Source: Paenibacillus sp. ACRRY (GTDB taxonomy: Bacteria; Bacillota; Bacilli; Paenibacillales; Paenibacillaceae). From it: a stretch of DNA of 64,000 nucleotides. The translations under genes and the position numbers were made by a program. The first letter of the stretch is position 1. Each line of letters begins with the position of its first letter. The notes beneath the pieces were generated by a model. The model was not told the DNA's origin. It saw nothing but the letters and a program-made list of their open reading frames with translations, and searched no databases. Where the stretch lies: NCBI RefSeq assembly GCF_022346995.1, contig NZ_JAKRNM010000001.1:992001-1056000 (forward strand), read 5' to 3'. Shown piece by piece: positions 50,901 to 63,031 of the stretch.

Positions 50901-52934
50901 TTAGACTTTGAATTTCTCCGTCAACTCCTGAAGTCTTGCAGCCATTCGCGCCAGGTAAGTGGAAGATGAACTGATCTCTTGCATGGAGGCTAGCTGCTCC
51001 TCGGCTGCTGCAGATACGGCTTGGGCTCCTGCTGCTGTTTCGTGGGACAGATGAGAGATGTCCTCAATTGCTGCTACAACATTGGAAGTCTCCTTCACAA
51101 TATGTTCTGCCATCATAGACACTTCTCCTACTTTGCCATTAACCGTGTCCACGGAGAGGTTAATTTCTTCAAACAGACGTCCTGCATGATCCATGATGAC
51201 CATCCCCGTTGAGACCTCACCCATTGCTGCACCCATGGAACCTTCTGCTTGCTTGATTCCTTCATGAATGGATCCAATCAGTCCGTTGACCTGTTCGGCA
51301 GATTGAGCTGCCTGCTCAGCGAGTGTTCCCACTTCCCTGGCTACGACTGCAAATCCTCTACCGTGTTCGCCCGCTCGGGCCGCTTCAATGGATGCGTTTA
51401 ATGCAAGCAAATTAGTTTGCTTTGAGATGTCAGAGATCACCTTAATGATCTGTCCAATCTCCTGCGAGATTTGAACCAGATGGTTGATGCCATCTGACAC
51501 GTGGTTGACGGATTGATGGATGGTGCTCATTTGCGATACGGCTCCCTGAATGGCTTCCCCGCCTTCTTTCGATTTTTGGGCAACGTGAGCTGTTGCTACA
51601 GCCGTAGTAGAGGCGTTGTCTGCAATATGACCAATGTTCCCAGCAACATCCTGTATGGTAAGCAGGCTTTGTTCAACGAGCAACACCTGGCGATCAGCAC
51701 CTTCCGCCATCTGTTCAATGATTTGTGTAATATGCCCTGTTGACGTTGCACCTTGTTCAGCATTCGCAGATAGCTGCTCAGAAGCCGCAGCAAGCTGACT
51801 GGATGAATCCGCAACTTCAGATACAATCCGATTCAGGGATCCTACCATTTGATTATAGGCCTCTCCCAAATCACCAAATTCGTCTCGCGAAGCAAGTGAT
51901 GTATTACGGCTCAAGTCCCCTTGGCCTACTTCAATGGAGAACTCATTCAACGTTTGTAACGGCTTGGTAATGGAACGTACAATGACTACAGTGAGTCCAA
52001 AGCCAAGCAGCACAAAGACTAAAATGACCAGCAGCGTATTATTCCAGATGGGTTCAGCCGCTTGTACGACCTCGATGGGAGAGCGATCGCCAGCAATCTT
52101 CCATCCTGTCAATGCGTTGGTGATGTACACCAGTTCGCGCGTTTCTCCATTCGGAGATGTTTGTTCTATCTGCCCGGATTCTTCATTCAGCATGGATGCC
52201 GGAGACCCTTCGCCCTCTTGAGGAACTCCCTGCTCGAGATTCGTGGAAACGTCCTGCGGCGCATCTCCCGATTCCGGTGCTTCTCCTTCCGTGCCGGAAC
52301 CCTCCGATCCCCAAGACGGTGACACAATCATGGAACCATCAGCACTAAAAATAACGACAAAGCCATTATCCCCAATCTGAATATCTCCTACGGTTTCCTG
52401 AAGTGTGCTTAAGTCCAGTGTAATGGAAACAACGGATTTTCCGTCACTGGACGCTTGTGCCATGTCTACAATGGTACGGCCCGACTCTTCAGAGGTATAA
52501 GGCTCGGACAACACAACGTTTTCAGGGTCAGCGATTGCTTTGGCATAAAATTCATGATCCTTTGGATTGTAATTGCTTGGTTCGTTATGGTTACTTGAGC
52601 TATATGTAAATTGACCATCATCCGCAACAAATACCGCGGCTTCCACTTCCGGATGGTTATTTGTATAGGCATTTAACAGCATATCGGGATTTTCGGCAGA
52701 TGAAAGGGACTCGAACAACTGCCCAACATCTGCTATTTTGCTTTGTATGTATTGATCAACCATGCTGCTTACTAATGAAATGTCTGTATCCGCCATATTG
52801 GCAAGCTGTGTATCCACCTGATTCTTGGCCGTGAAGTACGAGAATCCGCCGATGACCAAGCTAGGGAGCAATAGCATGGCGAGCAGCGAAGCAGCAAGCC
52901 TTGTTCTGACCGATCTCAATTTTCTGAATTTCAT
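50901..52934 (-). CDS. methyl-accepting chemotaxis protein (dCache-HAMP-MCP signal)
   Basis: 677 residues: TM1 (~15-35), dCache extracellular domain (~38-300) with [34 protein letters not shown] and [22 protein letters not shown]2 (~308-328), HAMP (~330-385), and the cytosolic signalling coiled coil with the hairpin tip [39 protein letters not shown]. An unusual acidic Gly/Glu/Ser insert (~222-285; [17 protein letters not shown] and on) sits in the second Cache half. Ligand unknown; dCache domains often bind amino acids. ATG 52934 at 8 nt from AAGGAG; ATG 52940 is too close. Confidence 0.92.
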   Translation of the reverse strand: MKFRKLRSVRTRLAASLLAMLLLPSLVIGGFSYFTAKNQVDTQLANMADTDISLVSSMVDQYIQSKIADVGQLFESLSSAENPDMLLNAYTNNHPEVEAAVFVADDGQFTYSSSNHNEPSNYNPKDHEFYAKAIADPENVVLSEPYTSEESGRTIVDMAQASSDGKSVVSITLDLSTLQETVGDIQIGDNGFVVIFSADGSMIVSPSWGSEGSGTEGEAPESGDAPQDVSTNLEQGVPQEGEGSPASMLNEESGQIEQTSPNGETRELVYITNALTGWKIAGDRSPIEVVQAAEPIWNNTLLVILVFVLLGFGLTVVIVRSITKPLQTLNEFSIEVGQGDLSRNTSLASRDEFGDLGEAYNQMVGSLNRIVSEVADSSSQLAAASEQLSANAEQGATSTGHITQIIEQMAEGADRQVLLVEQSLLTIQDVAGNIGHIADNASTTAVATAHVAQKSKEGGEAIQGAVSQMSTIHQSVNHVSDGINHLVQISQEIGQIIKVISDISKQTNLLALNASIEAARAGEHGRGFAVVAREVGTLAEQAAQSAEQVNGLIGSIHEGIKQAEGSMGAAMGEVSTGMVIMDHAGRLFEEINLSVDTVNGKVGEVSMMAEHIVKETSNVVAAIEDISHLSHETAAGAQAVSAAAEEQLASMQEISSSSTYLARMAARLQELTEKFKV

Positions 52935-53249
52935 GTGCATTTCTCCTTATGTACGATGTACGCTGTATGATGTATTTGCTCTATTAAGCAAGTTAAAACG
53001 ATTGACTCAGTGAACTTGATTAAGCTCTCCTTGAGCACAAATCAACTATAAAACAGGTAGCTTAAATGAAACTGAATCCATCCATGTATAAGGTATAAGT
53101 CGCTTCAGACTCTACATGGTTAGTCTCAATTCCAGTGAGATACAAACTGACAGGTACCAATTACACAAAAAATAAGAAACAGGGACACGTCATTACACGC
53201 GTCCCTGTTCCCTTTGTTTTAATACTATTGCTCTGCATTCGTCTTCATA
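52935..53249. other. intergenic: chemoreceptor promoter region and hydrolase terminator
   Basis: 315 bp between the chemoreceptor start and the end of the serine-hydrolase gene, both minus strand. Contains the terminator at 53165-53212. No clear sigma-D motility promoter was found and no other ORF with an SD. Confidence 0.45.
53165..53213 (-). terminator. terminator of serine hydrolase gene
   Basis: AACAGGGACGCG tgtaatga CGTGTCCCTGTT on the minus strand, then TCTTATTTTTTG. Confidence 0.82.
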
Positions 53250-54383
53250 TTATAGGCAGGAGTACACAACATTTCGCAAACGTCTCTGAATGTAAGGCTC
53301 TTGGCTATTAAGCAGATGCTGCGCATACATGACGGTGAGCCCGGAGTCCGGATCAATAATCGCCATGCATCCGGCAGCACCGCTCCAGCCAAATTCGCCA
53401 TGAGGGCTTAGAGAACCGCTTTCTGACTTGGAGATATGCGTACGGACCCCGAGTCCAAACCCATATCCCCCCATATGATCCCAAGAGTAATCAGGGCGGG
53501 TCATCTCATTCAGATGATCTGTCCGCATCAATTCCACGGATGCCTGTGACAAAATCCGAACACCTTCAGGAGTGGTACCCTGACCAGTGAGTGCGTTCAG
53601 GAACAACGCATAATCGCGAACGGTAGATAGCAGTCCCGCGCCTCCGCTCTCCAATTCCGTACCAACACGGAACCCATTACCGTCCATGCGGATGGCTTTT
53701 TCGAGTTCATCATTGTATGCGTACTGCGGAATCAGACGTGACTGCTGCTTATCATTCAAATCGAAAGCTGTATCGTTCATGCCGAGTGGTCCAGTGATCT
53801 CTTCCTGCAGATATGTCCCGAAACGTCTGCCGCTTACCACCTCGATCAATGCTCCCAGCACATCGTGACACATGCTATAGTTCCAATGCGTGCCTGGCTC
53901 AAACAAAAGCGGTTCCTTCGCGAGCGCTTTCGCAAAATCACGTGTTGGCAGTTTTCCATTGGTACTTTCCACTGCCTCTTTGATGGATGGCGAACCAACG
54001 TCATACGAGAAGCCCGCCGTCATTGTAAACAAATCACGTACCGTAATGGCTCTTGTTGCTTTCTCCAGTCTGATCTCGCCATTCGGCATGATTTTCTTCA
54101 CATTCATCTCTGCAAACTCCGGCAGATAGTCGGACACTGGATCACTAAGCAGCATATGCCCCCTTTCAACAAGTTGCAGTGCTGCAACGCAGGTCATGAT
54201 TTTGGTCATGGAATAGAGATTAAAAATGGCACCATCGGCGATTGGTGTTTTCTCCTCCAGGTTAGCGTAACCATTACGATAGTGGAAAACGGTGTCATTT
54301 TGATGAATGATCATCACTTCTGCCCACGGAATCCTCCAGGATGTGATGCGATCAATAAATGAAGCAAGCGGTTTAAAGTCCAT
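53250..54383 (-). CDS. class-C beta-lactamase-like serine hydrolase
   Basis: 377 residues. Penicillin-binding fold: SxxK as SMTK (YSMTKIMTCVAALQL, ~58), Tyr motif in WNYSMCHDVLGALIE (~165; Tyr-Ser-Met in place of YxN) and HxG in GEFGWSGAAG near the C-terminus (~340). No signal peptide, so cytosolic; this, and the variant second motif, point to an esterase or peptidase rather than a true beta-lactamase. ATG 54383 follows GAAGGACGG; an upstream ATG at 54446 lacks a good SD. Own terminator. Confidence 0.85.
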   Translation of the reverse strand: MDFKPLASFIDRITSWRIPWAEVMIIHQNDTVFHYRNGYANLEEKTPIADGAIFNLYSMTKIMTCVAALQLVERGHMLLSDPVSDYLPEFAEMNVKKIMPNGEIRLEKATRAITVRDLFTMTAGFSYDVGSPSIKEAVESTNGKLPTRDFAKALAKEPLLFEPGTHWNYSMCHDVLGALIEVVSGRRFGTYLQEEITGPLGMNDTAFDLNDKQQSRLIPQYAYNDELEKAIRMDGNGFRVGTELESGGAGLLSTVRDYALFLNALTGQGTTPEGVRILSQASVELMRTDHLNEMTRPDYSWDHMGGYGFGLGVRTHISKSESGSLSPHGEFGWSGAAGCMAIIDPDSGLTVMYAQHLLNSQEPYIQRRLRNVVYSCL

Positions 54384-54515
54384 GTTTATCCGTCCTTCTA
54401 TGTAGAATCGTTTATCATTGCACACTGTGAACCATGGCCACTCCACGAATCACATATTACTACTATACGACCATTTGTAAGCGTTGACTACCATCCGAAA
54501 TAAGTTGCTCCACAA

Positions 54516-54546
54516 AAAGAAAAAAAGCCGCTAAACTAGCGACTTG
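54516..54546 (-). terminator. terminator of rph (GTCGCT family copy 3)
   Basis: Minus strand AAGTCGCTA gtt TAGCGGCTT followed by TTTTTCTTTT; near-copy of 44873 and 50845. Confidence 0.88.
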
Positions 54547-54628
54547 AAGTTGAAACATATCTCTCTAACAGCAACTAACTCCGTCTTACACTTGATCTTA
54601 TGTTGCCTTTTTGGTGTTGTAACTACAA

Positions 54629-57247
<2,619 letters not shown>

Positions 57248-57332
57248 TCAACATCTCTCCTAATCATCAAATTGAAAAAAAATCTTTTGACAAGATTTTA
57301 GCGGCATGTTAAAATAAAAATATAAGATGTAA

Positions 57333-57356
57333 TATTTATGCGAACTTGCATAAATA
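57333..57356 (-). promoter_or_regulatory. hairpin/operator in rph leader
   Basis: TATTTATGC gaactt GCATAAATA, 9-bp perfect arms, a few bases after the predicted transcription start. It may be an operator or an RNA hairpin. Unlike the rifamycin-associated element of actinomycetes. Confidence 0.55.
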
Positions 57357-57369
57357 CACTCGTGAACTG

Positions 57370-57398
57370 ATCATACCATCGTGTTAATTTATATGCAA
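57370..57398 (-). promoter_or_regulatory. sigma-A promoter of rph
   Basis: TTGCAT (57393-57398), 17-bp spacer, TATGAT (57370-57375) on the minus strand. Transcript would start near 57363, immediately before the 57333-57356 hairpin. Confidence 0.7.
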
Positions 57399-57402
57399 TA
57401 TT

Positions 57403-57442
57403 AAAAAAAAAGGACCTGACTAATATGTCTGGTCCTTTTTTC
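57403..57442 (-). terminator. terminator of LysR gene
   Basis: AAAAAAGGACC-a-GAC / GTC-a-GGTCC followed by nine T on the minus strand; A-run on the other side makes it bidirectional. Confidence 0.88.
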
Positions 57443-57476
57443 GTCTTTCTTCAACTTATCCAAGTGTAATGGGCTG

Positions 57477-58334
57477 TCACGATTTGCGGATAACTTTTAA
57501 TTCGTCTATGAATGAACGAAGTGTATTGGTTAGGAACGAATCTCTCCGGTGAATGAATACAGTTGAGACCTCATTATACGTTTGAGAAACAGGATATGCG
57601 TGCACTTTGCCTTCTTCAATCAAGTGACTTACAGATGATTTGGGAGCAATTGTGATCCCGATCCCTGCGGTAACACTACCGATTATCGTTTCAAATGTGC
57701 CGAACTGCATAATCTTTCTTGGAACCATACCTTCCTCCCTTAACCAGCCTTCTAACCGCTCGCGATAACTGCACCCTTTGTTGAATAACAACAGCGGTGT
57801 GTTCGTGACATCTTCAATTGTAAAAGAACTGCTCTTGGTAACAAGAATGAGTTCCTCCCGAAAAACCTCACTCGCCTCAATCAAAGGATGATTGATCGGT
57901 CCTGTAACAAAAGCCCCATCCAATTTAAAATTCATCACATCCTGAAGCAATTGTTCACTCACACCTACATTCAAGGAGAAATCCACATTGGGATACTTCT
58001 CAACATAGGAGGATAGTATGCCAGGCAAGCTGATCATCGTTTCTACGATTCCAATGTTAAGAATACCTGAAGGGGCATCCGCGCTCTGAAAAGTACGTTT
58101 CATCTCATCAAACTTGGCCAATATTTCTTCCGCGTATATCAGCAACCGTTTACCTTCCGCGTTTAGAATCATTCCCCGTTTATGCCTGGTGAACAACATG
58201 GTCTTTAATTCTTTTTCAAGCTGCTTGATTCTTGCGGTTACATTGGACTGAACATAACTTAACTCAACAGCCGCCTGGCTTACGCTTCCCCGCTCCGCAA
58301 CAGTTTTAAAAATCCTCAAGTCATTTAATTCCAA
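57477..58334 (-). CDS. LysR-family transcriptional regulator
   Basis: 285 residues. N-terminal winged HTH (~1-60; LNDLRIFKTVAERGSVSQAAVELSYVQSNVTARIKQLEKEL) and a periplasmic-binding-protein-like effector domain (~90-280; GILNIGIVETMI, GITIAPKSSVSHLIEEG). TTG 58334 with GGGGGA upstream gives the standard LysR N-terminus MELNDLRIF. Divergent from an EamA transporter with 180 bp between, the usual arrangement for a LysR regulator of an exporter. Inducer unknown. Terminator follows. Confidence 0.9.
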   Translation of the reverse strand: MELNDLRIFKTVAERGSVSQAAVELSYVQSNVTARIKQLEKELKTMLFTRHKRGMILNAEGKRLLIYAEEILAKFDEMKRTFQSADAPSGILNIGIVETMISLPGILSSYVEKYPNVDFSLNVGVSEQLLQDVMNFKLDGAFVTGPINHPLIEASEVFREELILVTKSSSFTIEDVTNTPLLLFNKGCSYRERLEGWLREEGMVPRKIMQFGTFETIIGSVTAGIGITIAPKSSVSHLIEEGKVHAYPVSQTYNEVSTVFIHRRDSFLTNTLRSFIDELKVIRKS

Positions 58335-58403
58335 ATTGCTCGTTCCCCCATGTATATGATCATGCAGTTAACCATCTATCTTATCTATCTATCTCGTTCA
58401 CCT

Positions 58404-58418
58404 ATCATTTTAAATGAT
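58404..58418. promoter_or_regulatory. palindrome between LysR and EamA genes
   Basis: ATCATTT-t-AAATGAT, 7-bp perfect arms, 70 bp upstream of the LysR start and 97 bp upstream of the EamA start; suits a LysR operator. A run of TATC repeats lies beside it at ~58376-58395. Confidence 0.5.
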
Positions 58419-58514
58419 GATAAGTACGATTTTCAATCATTTTACTCCCCACTTTTTATATCATATGATTCACATGGATCAGATTGGACACCAATAATAA
58501 ATGGAGTTGTCGTA

Positions 58515-59480
58515 ATGAACAGAAAGAACGTTAGTCTGGGCACTGCTCTGTGCCTGATTGCCAGCATGTCTTGGGGTGCCATGTTCCCCGTAGCGCACAG
58601 CGCATTAGAATTCATGGATCCGCTGTATTTTTCGTTTTTCCGCTATTTCTTCGTGACGGTTGTACTCGTGATATTGCTTGTTTTCAAGGAAGGGAAATCC
58701 GCATTTCGGTTGGAGGGAAAAGGAGGAAAGCTCCTTTTTTATGGAACGATGGGCTTCACCCTGTATAACTTCATGATTTTTTCCGGACAGGACTTGATGG
58801 GCGATTCAGGTACAATTATTGCCTCTATTATGGAAGCACTTATGCCCATGATTACCATTGTCATTCTATGGTTCAGAACAAAAATCAAACCCGCACGATT
58901 CATGATGATCAGTATCCTGATTGCTCTAACAGGTGCTTTACTCGTCATTACCAATGGGAGTCTTACCTTTTTTGCAATGGCCGCTGAACACCTTGTCCCC
59001 GTCCTCTTTATATTTATTGGAGCGGTAGGTTGGGTTCTGTATTCACTGGGAGGAAGCCAGTTCGGTGAATGGTCTGTTCTGCGATATTCTGCATTAACTT
59101 GCTTGCTGGGGACGATTGTTTCCTTCTTTATTGTTGCGTTAGGTTCCTTGTTCGGTTTACTGCAGACGCCTGATTGGCATACGCTGTCTTCTGTTAAGTA
59201 TCAAATGACGTTCATGGTTATTTTTCCTGGTCTTATAGCTCTGCTGAGCTGGAATGCAGGAATCAAAATGCTCTCCACCGTAAACGGGATCCTATTTATG
59301 AGTGTGGTTCCGGTAACCACCTTTGTACTCATGGCCTTACAAGGCTACAAAATCAGTATGAATGAATTCTACGGTGCACTACTTGTTATTTTTGCCTTGA
59401 TTCAGAATAATTACTATCAGCGAAAATCTTTAAGGAGCCTGGACCTAGCTGAAAATGGAGCACTAAAGAAAGCCTTATAA
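58515..59480 (+). CDS. EamA/DMT transporter divergent from LysR gene
   Basis: 321 residues, ten hydrophobic helices in two EamA repeats (LCLIASMSWGAMFPVAHSAL ... MEALMPMITIVILWFRTKI ; VLFIFIGAVGWVLYSLGG ... GLIALLSWNAGIKMLSTVNG). The family exports or imports amino acids, metabolites and drugs. The open frame extends to 58350 but that region holds the promoter; ATG 58515 has the family N-terminus and a weak GGAG upstream at 8-10 nt. Most likely controlled by the neighbouring LysR protein. Terminator follows. Confidence 0.87.
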   Translation: MNRKNVSLGTALCLIASMSWGAMFPVAHSALEFMDPLYFSFFRYFFVTVVLVILLVFKEGKSAFRLEGKGGKLLFYGTMGFTLYNFMIFSGQDLMGDSGTIIASIMEALMPMITIVILWFRTKIKPARFMMISILIALTGALLVITNGSLTFFAMAAEHLVPVLFIFIGAVGWVLYSLGGSQFGEWSVLRYSALTCLLGTIVSFFIVALGSLFGLLQTPDWHTLSSVKYQMTFMVIFPGLIALLSWNAGIKMLSTVNGILFMSVVPVTTFVLMALQGYKISMNEFYGALLVIFALIQNNYYQRKSLRSLDLAENGALKKAL

Positions 59481-59599
59481 AGACACTATCAAACCTACGC
59501 TCCGCACCTAAGCGGCTTGATTCGGTTATTCAGTGAACAATTCGGAAATAATTCTCTCATGCCGATTCTTCAGCAGCGTTGTTCTCGTCGTGATACTGC

Positions 59600-59643
59600 A
59601 AGCAGCAGCCTCAATGTAACATGTCTGAGGCTGCTGCTTTTGT
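59600..59643 (+). terminator. terminator of EamA transporter
   Basis: AGCAGCAGCCTCA atgtaacatgtc TGAGGCTGCTGCT then TTTGTG; no T-run on the minus side, so plus-directed. Confidence 0.82.
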
Positions 59644-59659
59644 GATGAGAATCATCTTA

Positions 59660-61225
59660 CTACTTCGTATCTTTATACACATATCGTCTAATAAAATAAC
59701 TTGGCGTACAGCTCCATGCATGACAATAGCTGTTGACCAGGTTGCTGCCGTAAGGAGAATATGTTTTATCATCCGGATTGTATAACTCCCAAAAGGTATC
59801 CGCCCCGTCTTTCAACATGCCTCCCCAGTATGTTCGAATTTGTTCAAGCGCCTTTTCCTTCTCTCCGCATAAGAGCAATGCATCGACGTAGTGATGAACC
59901 ATATACGGGGTTGTCATGCCAATGGCATTGGCATGATGCTCCAGTCTTTCGAGCAATGCTGTGGCGTTTGGAACATCAATTACCTCTGCGAGGATCATCC
60001 ATACTTGGGATGCCCAAGACACCTGTCTCTCTTTTCCGCTGATGAAGTACTTCTGTTCCTCGTCCCATAGATATGCGAGTGCTGCATTCACGGCTTTCTG
60101 AATTTGAACGTTAATCCAAGCCTCCTGATCCACCAAGTCCAGTTCATGAGCAATCTTCAATCCTCTTCTCATGCTATAAATGAGCACCGCTTGTGCCCCA
60201 GCCTGCTTGTTGAGTTCATCATGCCAATCCAGGAAGCAATACCAGGTGTCATCGTCTTGTACGATCCCCTGCTCGTTCAGCCTTGCGAGTGCAATGTGAA
60301 TCTGCTCGTACGCTACTGGCCACAATTCTTCCAGCGTATTCCGATCCCCTGTCGTTTCATAATAATCATAAAGAGTGGCTACAAACAGCAGTGCGTAATC
60401 GTACAGATAAGTCTCGTCCACATAAGGCTCCGGATACTCATATAAACATGCCCCAACTTGACCGCCCTCAAGCCGTGATCCGGCAAAGAGATAAAGGCAT
60501 CGTTTGACAAGTTCATTACAGCCGAAGGTTTCATAGTTGACGAGCGCCTGCAAGCGAAGGTCTCCGATCCACAAACGACGATCTCGCTTGGGACCATCCT
60601 CGAAGACAGTTTGCATGCAATCTCGCAACGTTTGCACAGCAACCCGATCGATGTTCGCCATTTCCAGTCCGATGTCTTGTCCCAATGGGGGCACTGCTGC
60701 CAAATCTGCTGAGGTAACTGTCGTGCAGTACAGATCGGTAAGTTGAACGTCATAACGAATCGAGGTTTCAAGGACGTCAATCTTCAGATAACGGAATGCA
60801 TAACGGCGATCCAGCGTGATCGTTCCCGGCAGCACATCCACATTGATGATCTCATCCTGCAGCCAGGACCGGCTAAGCCATCCTTTGTATTCACTGAAAT
60901 CCTCTCCGACTTCGCATGGCATTTCACCGAATGTCAATCGAAGGCGGAGTGGCGCATCGGCATTACTCCGCACGTTCTGAAGGGATATTGTTAAATAACC
61001 GACATGATGAGTTCCAAAATCCAGCGTGATGCAATCGCCTTTTTTCAAAATCTGATCGTAAACTTGAGCAGCCGAACCTACCGGTTCAACGCCCCACCCT
61101 TGGAAAGCATCCTCATCTTGAACCACATGCACCATGCGTTCCGGGTAAACTTTCTGTTGATGCAGTTCAGGGGTTAGTTGTTTTGCTTGGTCTAACCAGG
61201 TCGTTTTTATCATGTGTTCATTCAT
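59660..61225 (-). CDS. alpha-L-rhamnosidase-like glycosidase (GH78 type catalytic domain)
   Basis: 521 residues. N-terminal beta-sandwich (~30-165; CITLDFGTHHVGYLTISLQ, RYAFRYLKIDVLETS) and an (alpha/alpha)6 barrel (~180-515) with the rhamnosidase hallmark MQTVFEDGPKRDRRLWIGDLRLQAL (catalytic acid region), CFLDWHDELNKQAG, and a C-terminal DGADTFWELYNP. Shorter than canonical GH78 (often >850 residues), and without signal peptide, so it acts on imported rhamnosides. ATG 61225 at 8 nt from AAGGAGG; 13 bp after the ABC permease stop, hence operon with the sugar transporter. Confidence 0.82.
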   Translation of the reverse strand: MNEHMIKTTWLDQAKQLTPELHQQKVYPERMVHVVQDEDAFQGWGVEPVGSAAQVYDQILKKGDCITLDFGTHHVGYLTISLQNVRSNADAPLRLRLTFGEMPCEVGEDFSEYKGWLSRSWLQDEIINVDVLPGTITLDRRYAFRYLKIDVLETSIRYDVQLTDLYCTTVTSADLAAVPPLGQDIGLEMANIDRVAVQTLRDCMQTVFEDGPKRDRRLWIGDLRLQALVNYETFGCNELVKRCLYLFAGSRLEGGQVGACLYEYPEPYVDETYLYDYALLFVATLYDYYETTGDRNTLEELWPVAYEQIHIALARLNEQGIVQDDDTWYCFLDWHDELNKQAGAQAVLIYSMRRGLKIAHELDLVDQEAWINVQIQKAVNAALAYLWDEEQKYFISGKERQVSWASQVWMILAEVIDVPNATALLERLEHHANAIGMTTPYMVHHYVDALLLCGEKEKALEQIRTYWGGMLKDGADTFWELYNPDDKTYSPYGSNLVNSYCHAWSCTPSYFIRRYVYKDTK

Positions 61226-61238
61226 ACACATATCCTCC

Positions 61239-62075
61239 TTATCCCTTGACCGCTCCAACGGTCATGCCGCCAATGAAATATTTTTGCAGGAACAGAAACG
61301 CGAGCAGCAGCGGCAGAGCACATAGAAAACATGCTGCAAACAACACGTTCCATTGTGTGGGATTTTGCTGATCCCCAAGAAATCCAAGCATGGCGAGTGG
61401 CAATGGAGAGTCATCTGCTCCCGAGATGAAGATCGTATTGAAGAAGTAATCATTCCAAATCCACACACCCTGCGTAATAATGACGGATACAGTCACAGGA
61501 ATAAGCAAGGGAAACACCACCGTCCAGAAGCGTTGGAACAACCCTGCCCCATCGATATGTGCAGCCTCCTCCACTTCTTCAGGAACACCACTTCGAATGA
61601 AGCCGGTATACAGGAAAGTGGAGAACGGAAGACTGCACGTAATAAACATAAAGATGGGCGTATATTGGTTGGTTGGAATATGCAGCGCATTGATCATCTG
61701 CACGATCGGGATTAATACCATCTGTGCAGGTACAACGAGTCCCGACAAGAAAAACAGATACATGAACTTGCTTAATTTTGTCTTCAAACGCGCCATCGGA
61801 TACGAAGCCATGGCTGCGAACAGAACCACGAATATGACCGATACACCCGTCAATACAATGCTGTTCCAGAGCGCTTCAGGGAAATGCATACGCTCGAAGG
61901 CTGACTTATAACTTGCGAGAGATAATTCCTGAAACAATGCCAGCGGGTTTGTATTATTGCTAGGATCACGAAGTGAAGTCGAAAAGGCGATAATCAACGG
62001 AATGAGGTTCAATGCCATAACGACGAGTACAACAAGCTGAACTGACCCTTTGCTAAGCCACTTACGAAGCATCAT
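61239..62075 (-). CDS. carbohydrate ABC transporter permease, MalG type
   Basis: 278 residues, six hydrophobic segments. N-terminal TM1 then a periplasmic loop, and the EAA loop near ~190: EEVEEAAHIDGAGLFQRFWTVVFPLLIPV, which docks on the ATPase. C-terminal KYFIGGMTVGAVKG is typical of MalG-like permeases. Overlaps the MalF-type gene by ATGA (62072-62075). The ATPase subunit is not in the operon as seen; as in many Firmicutes a shared MsmX-type ATPase is likely. Confidence 0.92.
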   Translation of the reverse strand: MMLRKWLSKGSVQLVVLVVMALNLIPLIIAFSTSLRDPSNNTNPLALFQELSLASYKSAFERMHFPEALWNSIVLTGVSVIFVVLFAAMASYPMARLKTKLSKFMYLFFLSGLVVPAQMVLIPIVQMINALHIPTNQYTPIFMFITCSLPFSTFLYTGFIRSGVPEEVEEAAHIDGAGLFQRFWTVVFPLLIPVTVSVIITQGVWIWNDYFFNTIFISGADDSPLPLAMLGFLGDQQNPTQWNVLFAACFLCALPLLLAFLFLQKYFIGGMTVGAVKG

Positions 62076-62950
62076 GCAGACACCTCCCGTTTGTTCATTT
62101 TCAGCACAAAGACGGCGGTAATCACGATAATTACGGCAAATGAAATGACACCAAGTGCCGATGCTTTACCGAAGAGCTGTTCCGTAAATGCCATTTTATA
62201 AATCGTATAGATCAGCGTATTAGTAGCCGTTCCGGGGCCGCCATTCGTCATAATAAACGGGAAATCGAAGGCTTTGAGGCCATTGATCAAGCTTAGCGTT
62301 ACGTTAATGGTAATCGCTGTTGCCAGCAATGGAATCTTGACATGGCGCAGCAATCTCCAGGAACCACAGCCGTCCATTCGACCGGCTTCCAGCAGATCAG
62401 TAGGAACGGTCTGAAGCCCTGCGAGAAAGATAATCATCGTTGTTCCGATGGTCTTCCAGATTTCGACGAAGATAATTGAATATAAGGCAGTCGAATAGTC
62501 CCCCAGGAAATTCAATTCGTTCGCGATACCTAATTTATCGAGAAAGGAAGAAATCAGTCCGTAATCCGGCATATAGACGTAGCTCCACAAAAATCCGACT
62601 ACAATTGCACTAAACAATGTGGGAATATACGCCAGGGAACGATAGATCCCGGTTCCTCTTATTTTCATGTTTAACAGCAGAGCCAGTGCCAACCCGATGA
62701 TATTGCCGGCGATCACGGTGACAAACGTATAGATCAGCGTATTTTTTAATGAAATGCCAAGGATATCGCTGCTGAACAATTCCTTATAGTTGTCGAATCC
62801 GATATAGTTGTAGGCTTGGGCATACCCGTTATAGTCCGTTATGCTGTACTGGAACAACCGCAGGATCGGGAAGATCCAGAAGGTCAGGTAGAAAAGTAAT
62901 GCCGGTAAGGCAAACCAGTACATGGACTTTTTCATTACAGTAGAGCTCAT
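62072..62950 (-). CDS. carbohydrate ABC transporter permease, MalF type
   Basis: 292 residues, six hydrophobic segments; starts YWFALPALLFYLTFWIFPILRLFQYSITDYNGY. EAA loop ~200: PTDLLEAGRMDGCGSWRLLRHVKIPLL. Short N-terminal part typical of UgpA/LacF-like subunits. SD GGAGCAGG. Forms the membrane channel with the MalG-type partner; upstream binding protein and downstream rhamnosidase indicate a sugar or rhamnoside importer. Confidence 0.92.
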   Translation of the reverse strand: MSSTVMKKSMYWFALPALLFYLTFWIFPILRLFQYSITDYNGYAQAYNYIGFDNYKELFSSDILGISLKNTLIYTFVTVIAGNIIGLALALLLNMKIRGTGIYRSLAYIPTLFSAIVVGFLWSYVYMPDYGLISSFLDKLGIANELNFLGDYSTALYSIIFVEIWKTIGTTMIIFLAGLQTVPTDLLEAGRMDGCGSWRLLRHVKIPLLATAITINVTLSLINGLKAFDFPFIMTNGGPGTATNTLIYTIYKMAFTEQLFGKASALGVISFAVIIVITAVFVLKMNKREVSA

Positions 62951-63031
62951 CCTGCTCCATCCTTTCCAAGAAGGCCTGCAGCAAGGGAAGAAAGACTACC
63001 TTTCCTTCCCTTTGCGGCAGACAGCATCATT

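Noticed and set aside
57333..57356. rph hairpin as an intrinsic terminator
   Set aside because: No T-run follows on the minus strand; position at the 5' end of the transcript suits an operator or leader hairpin instead.
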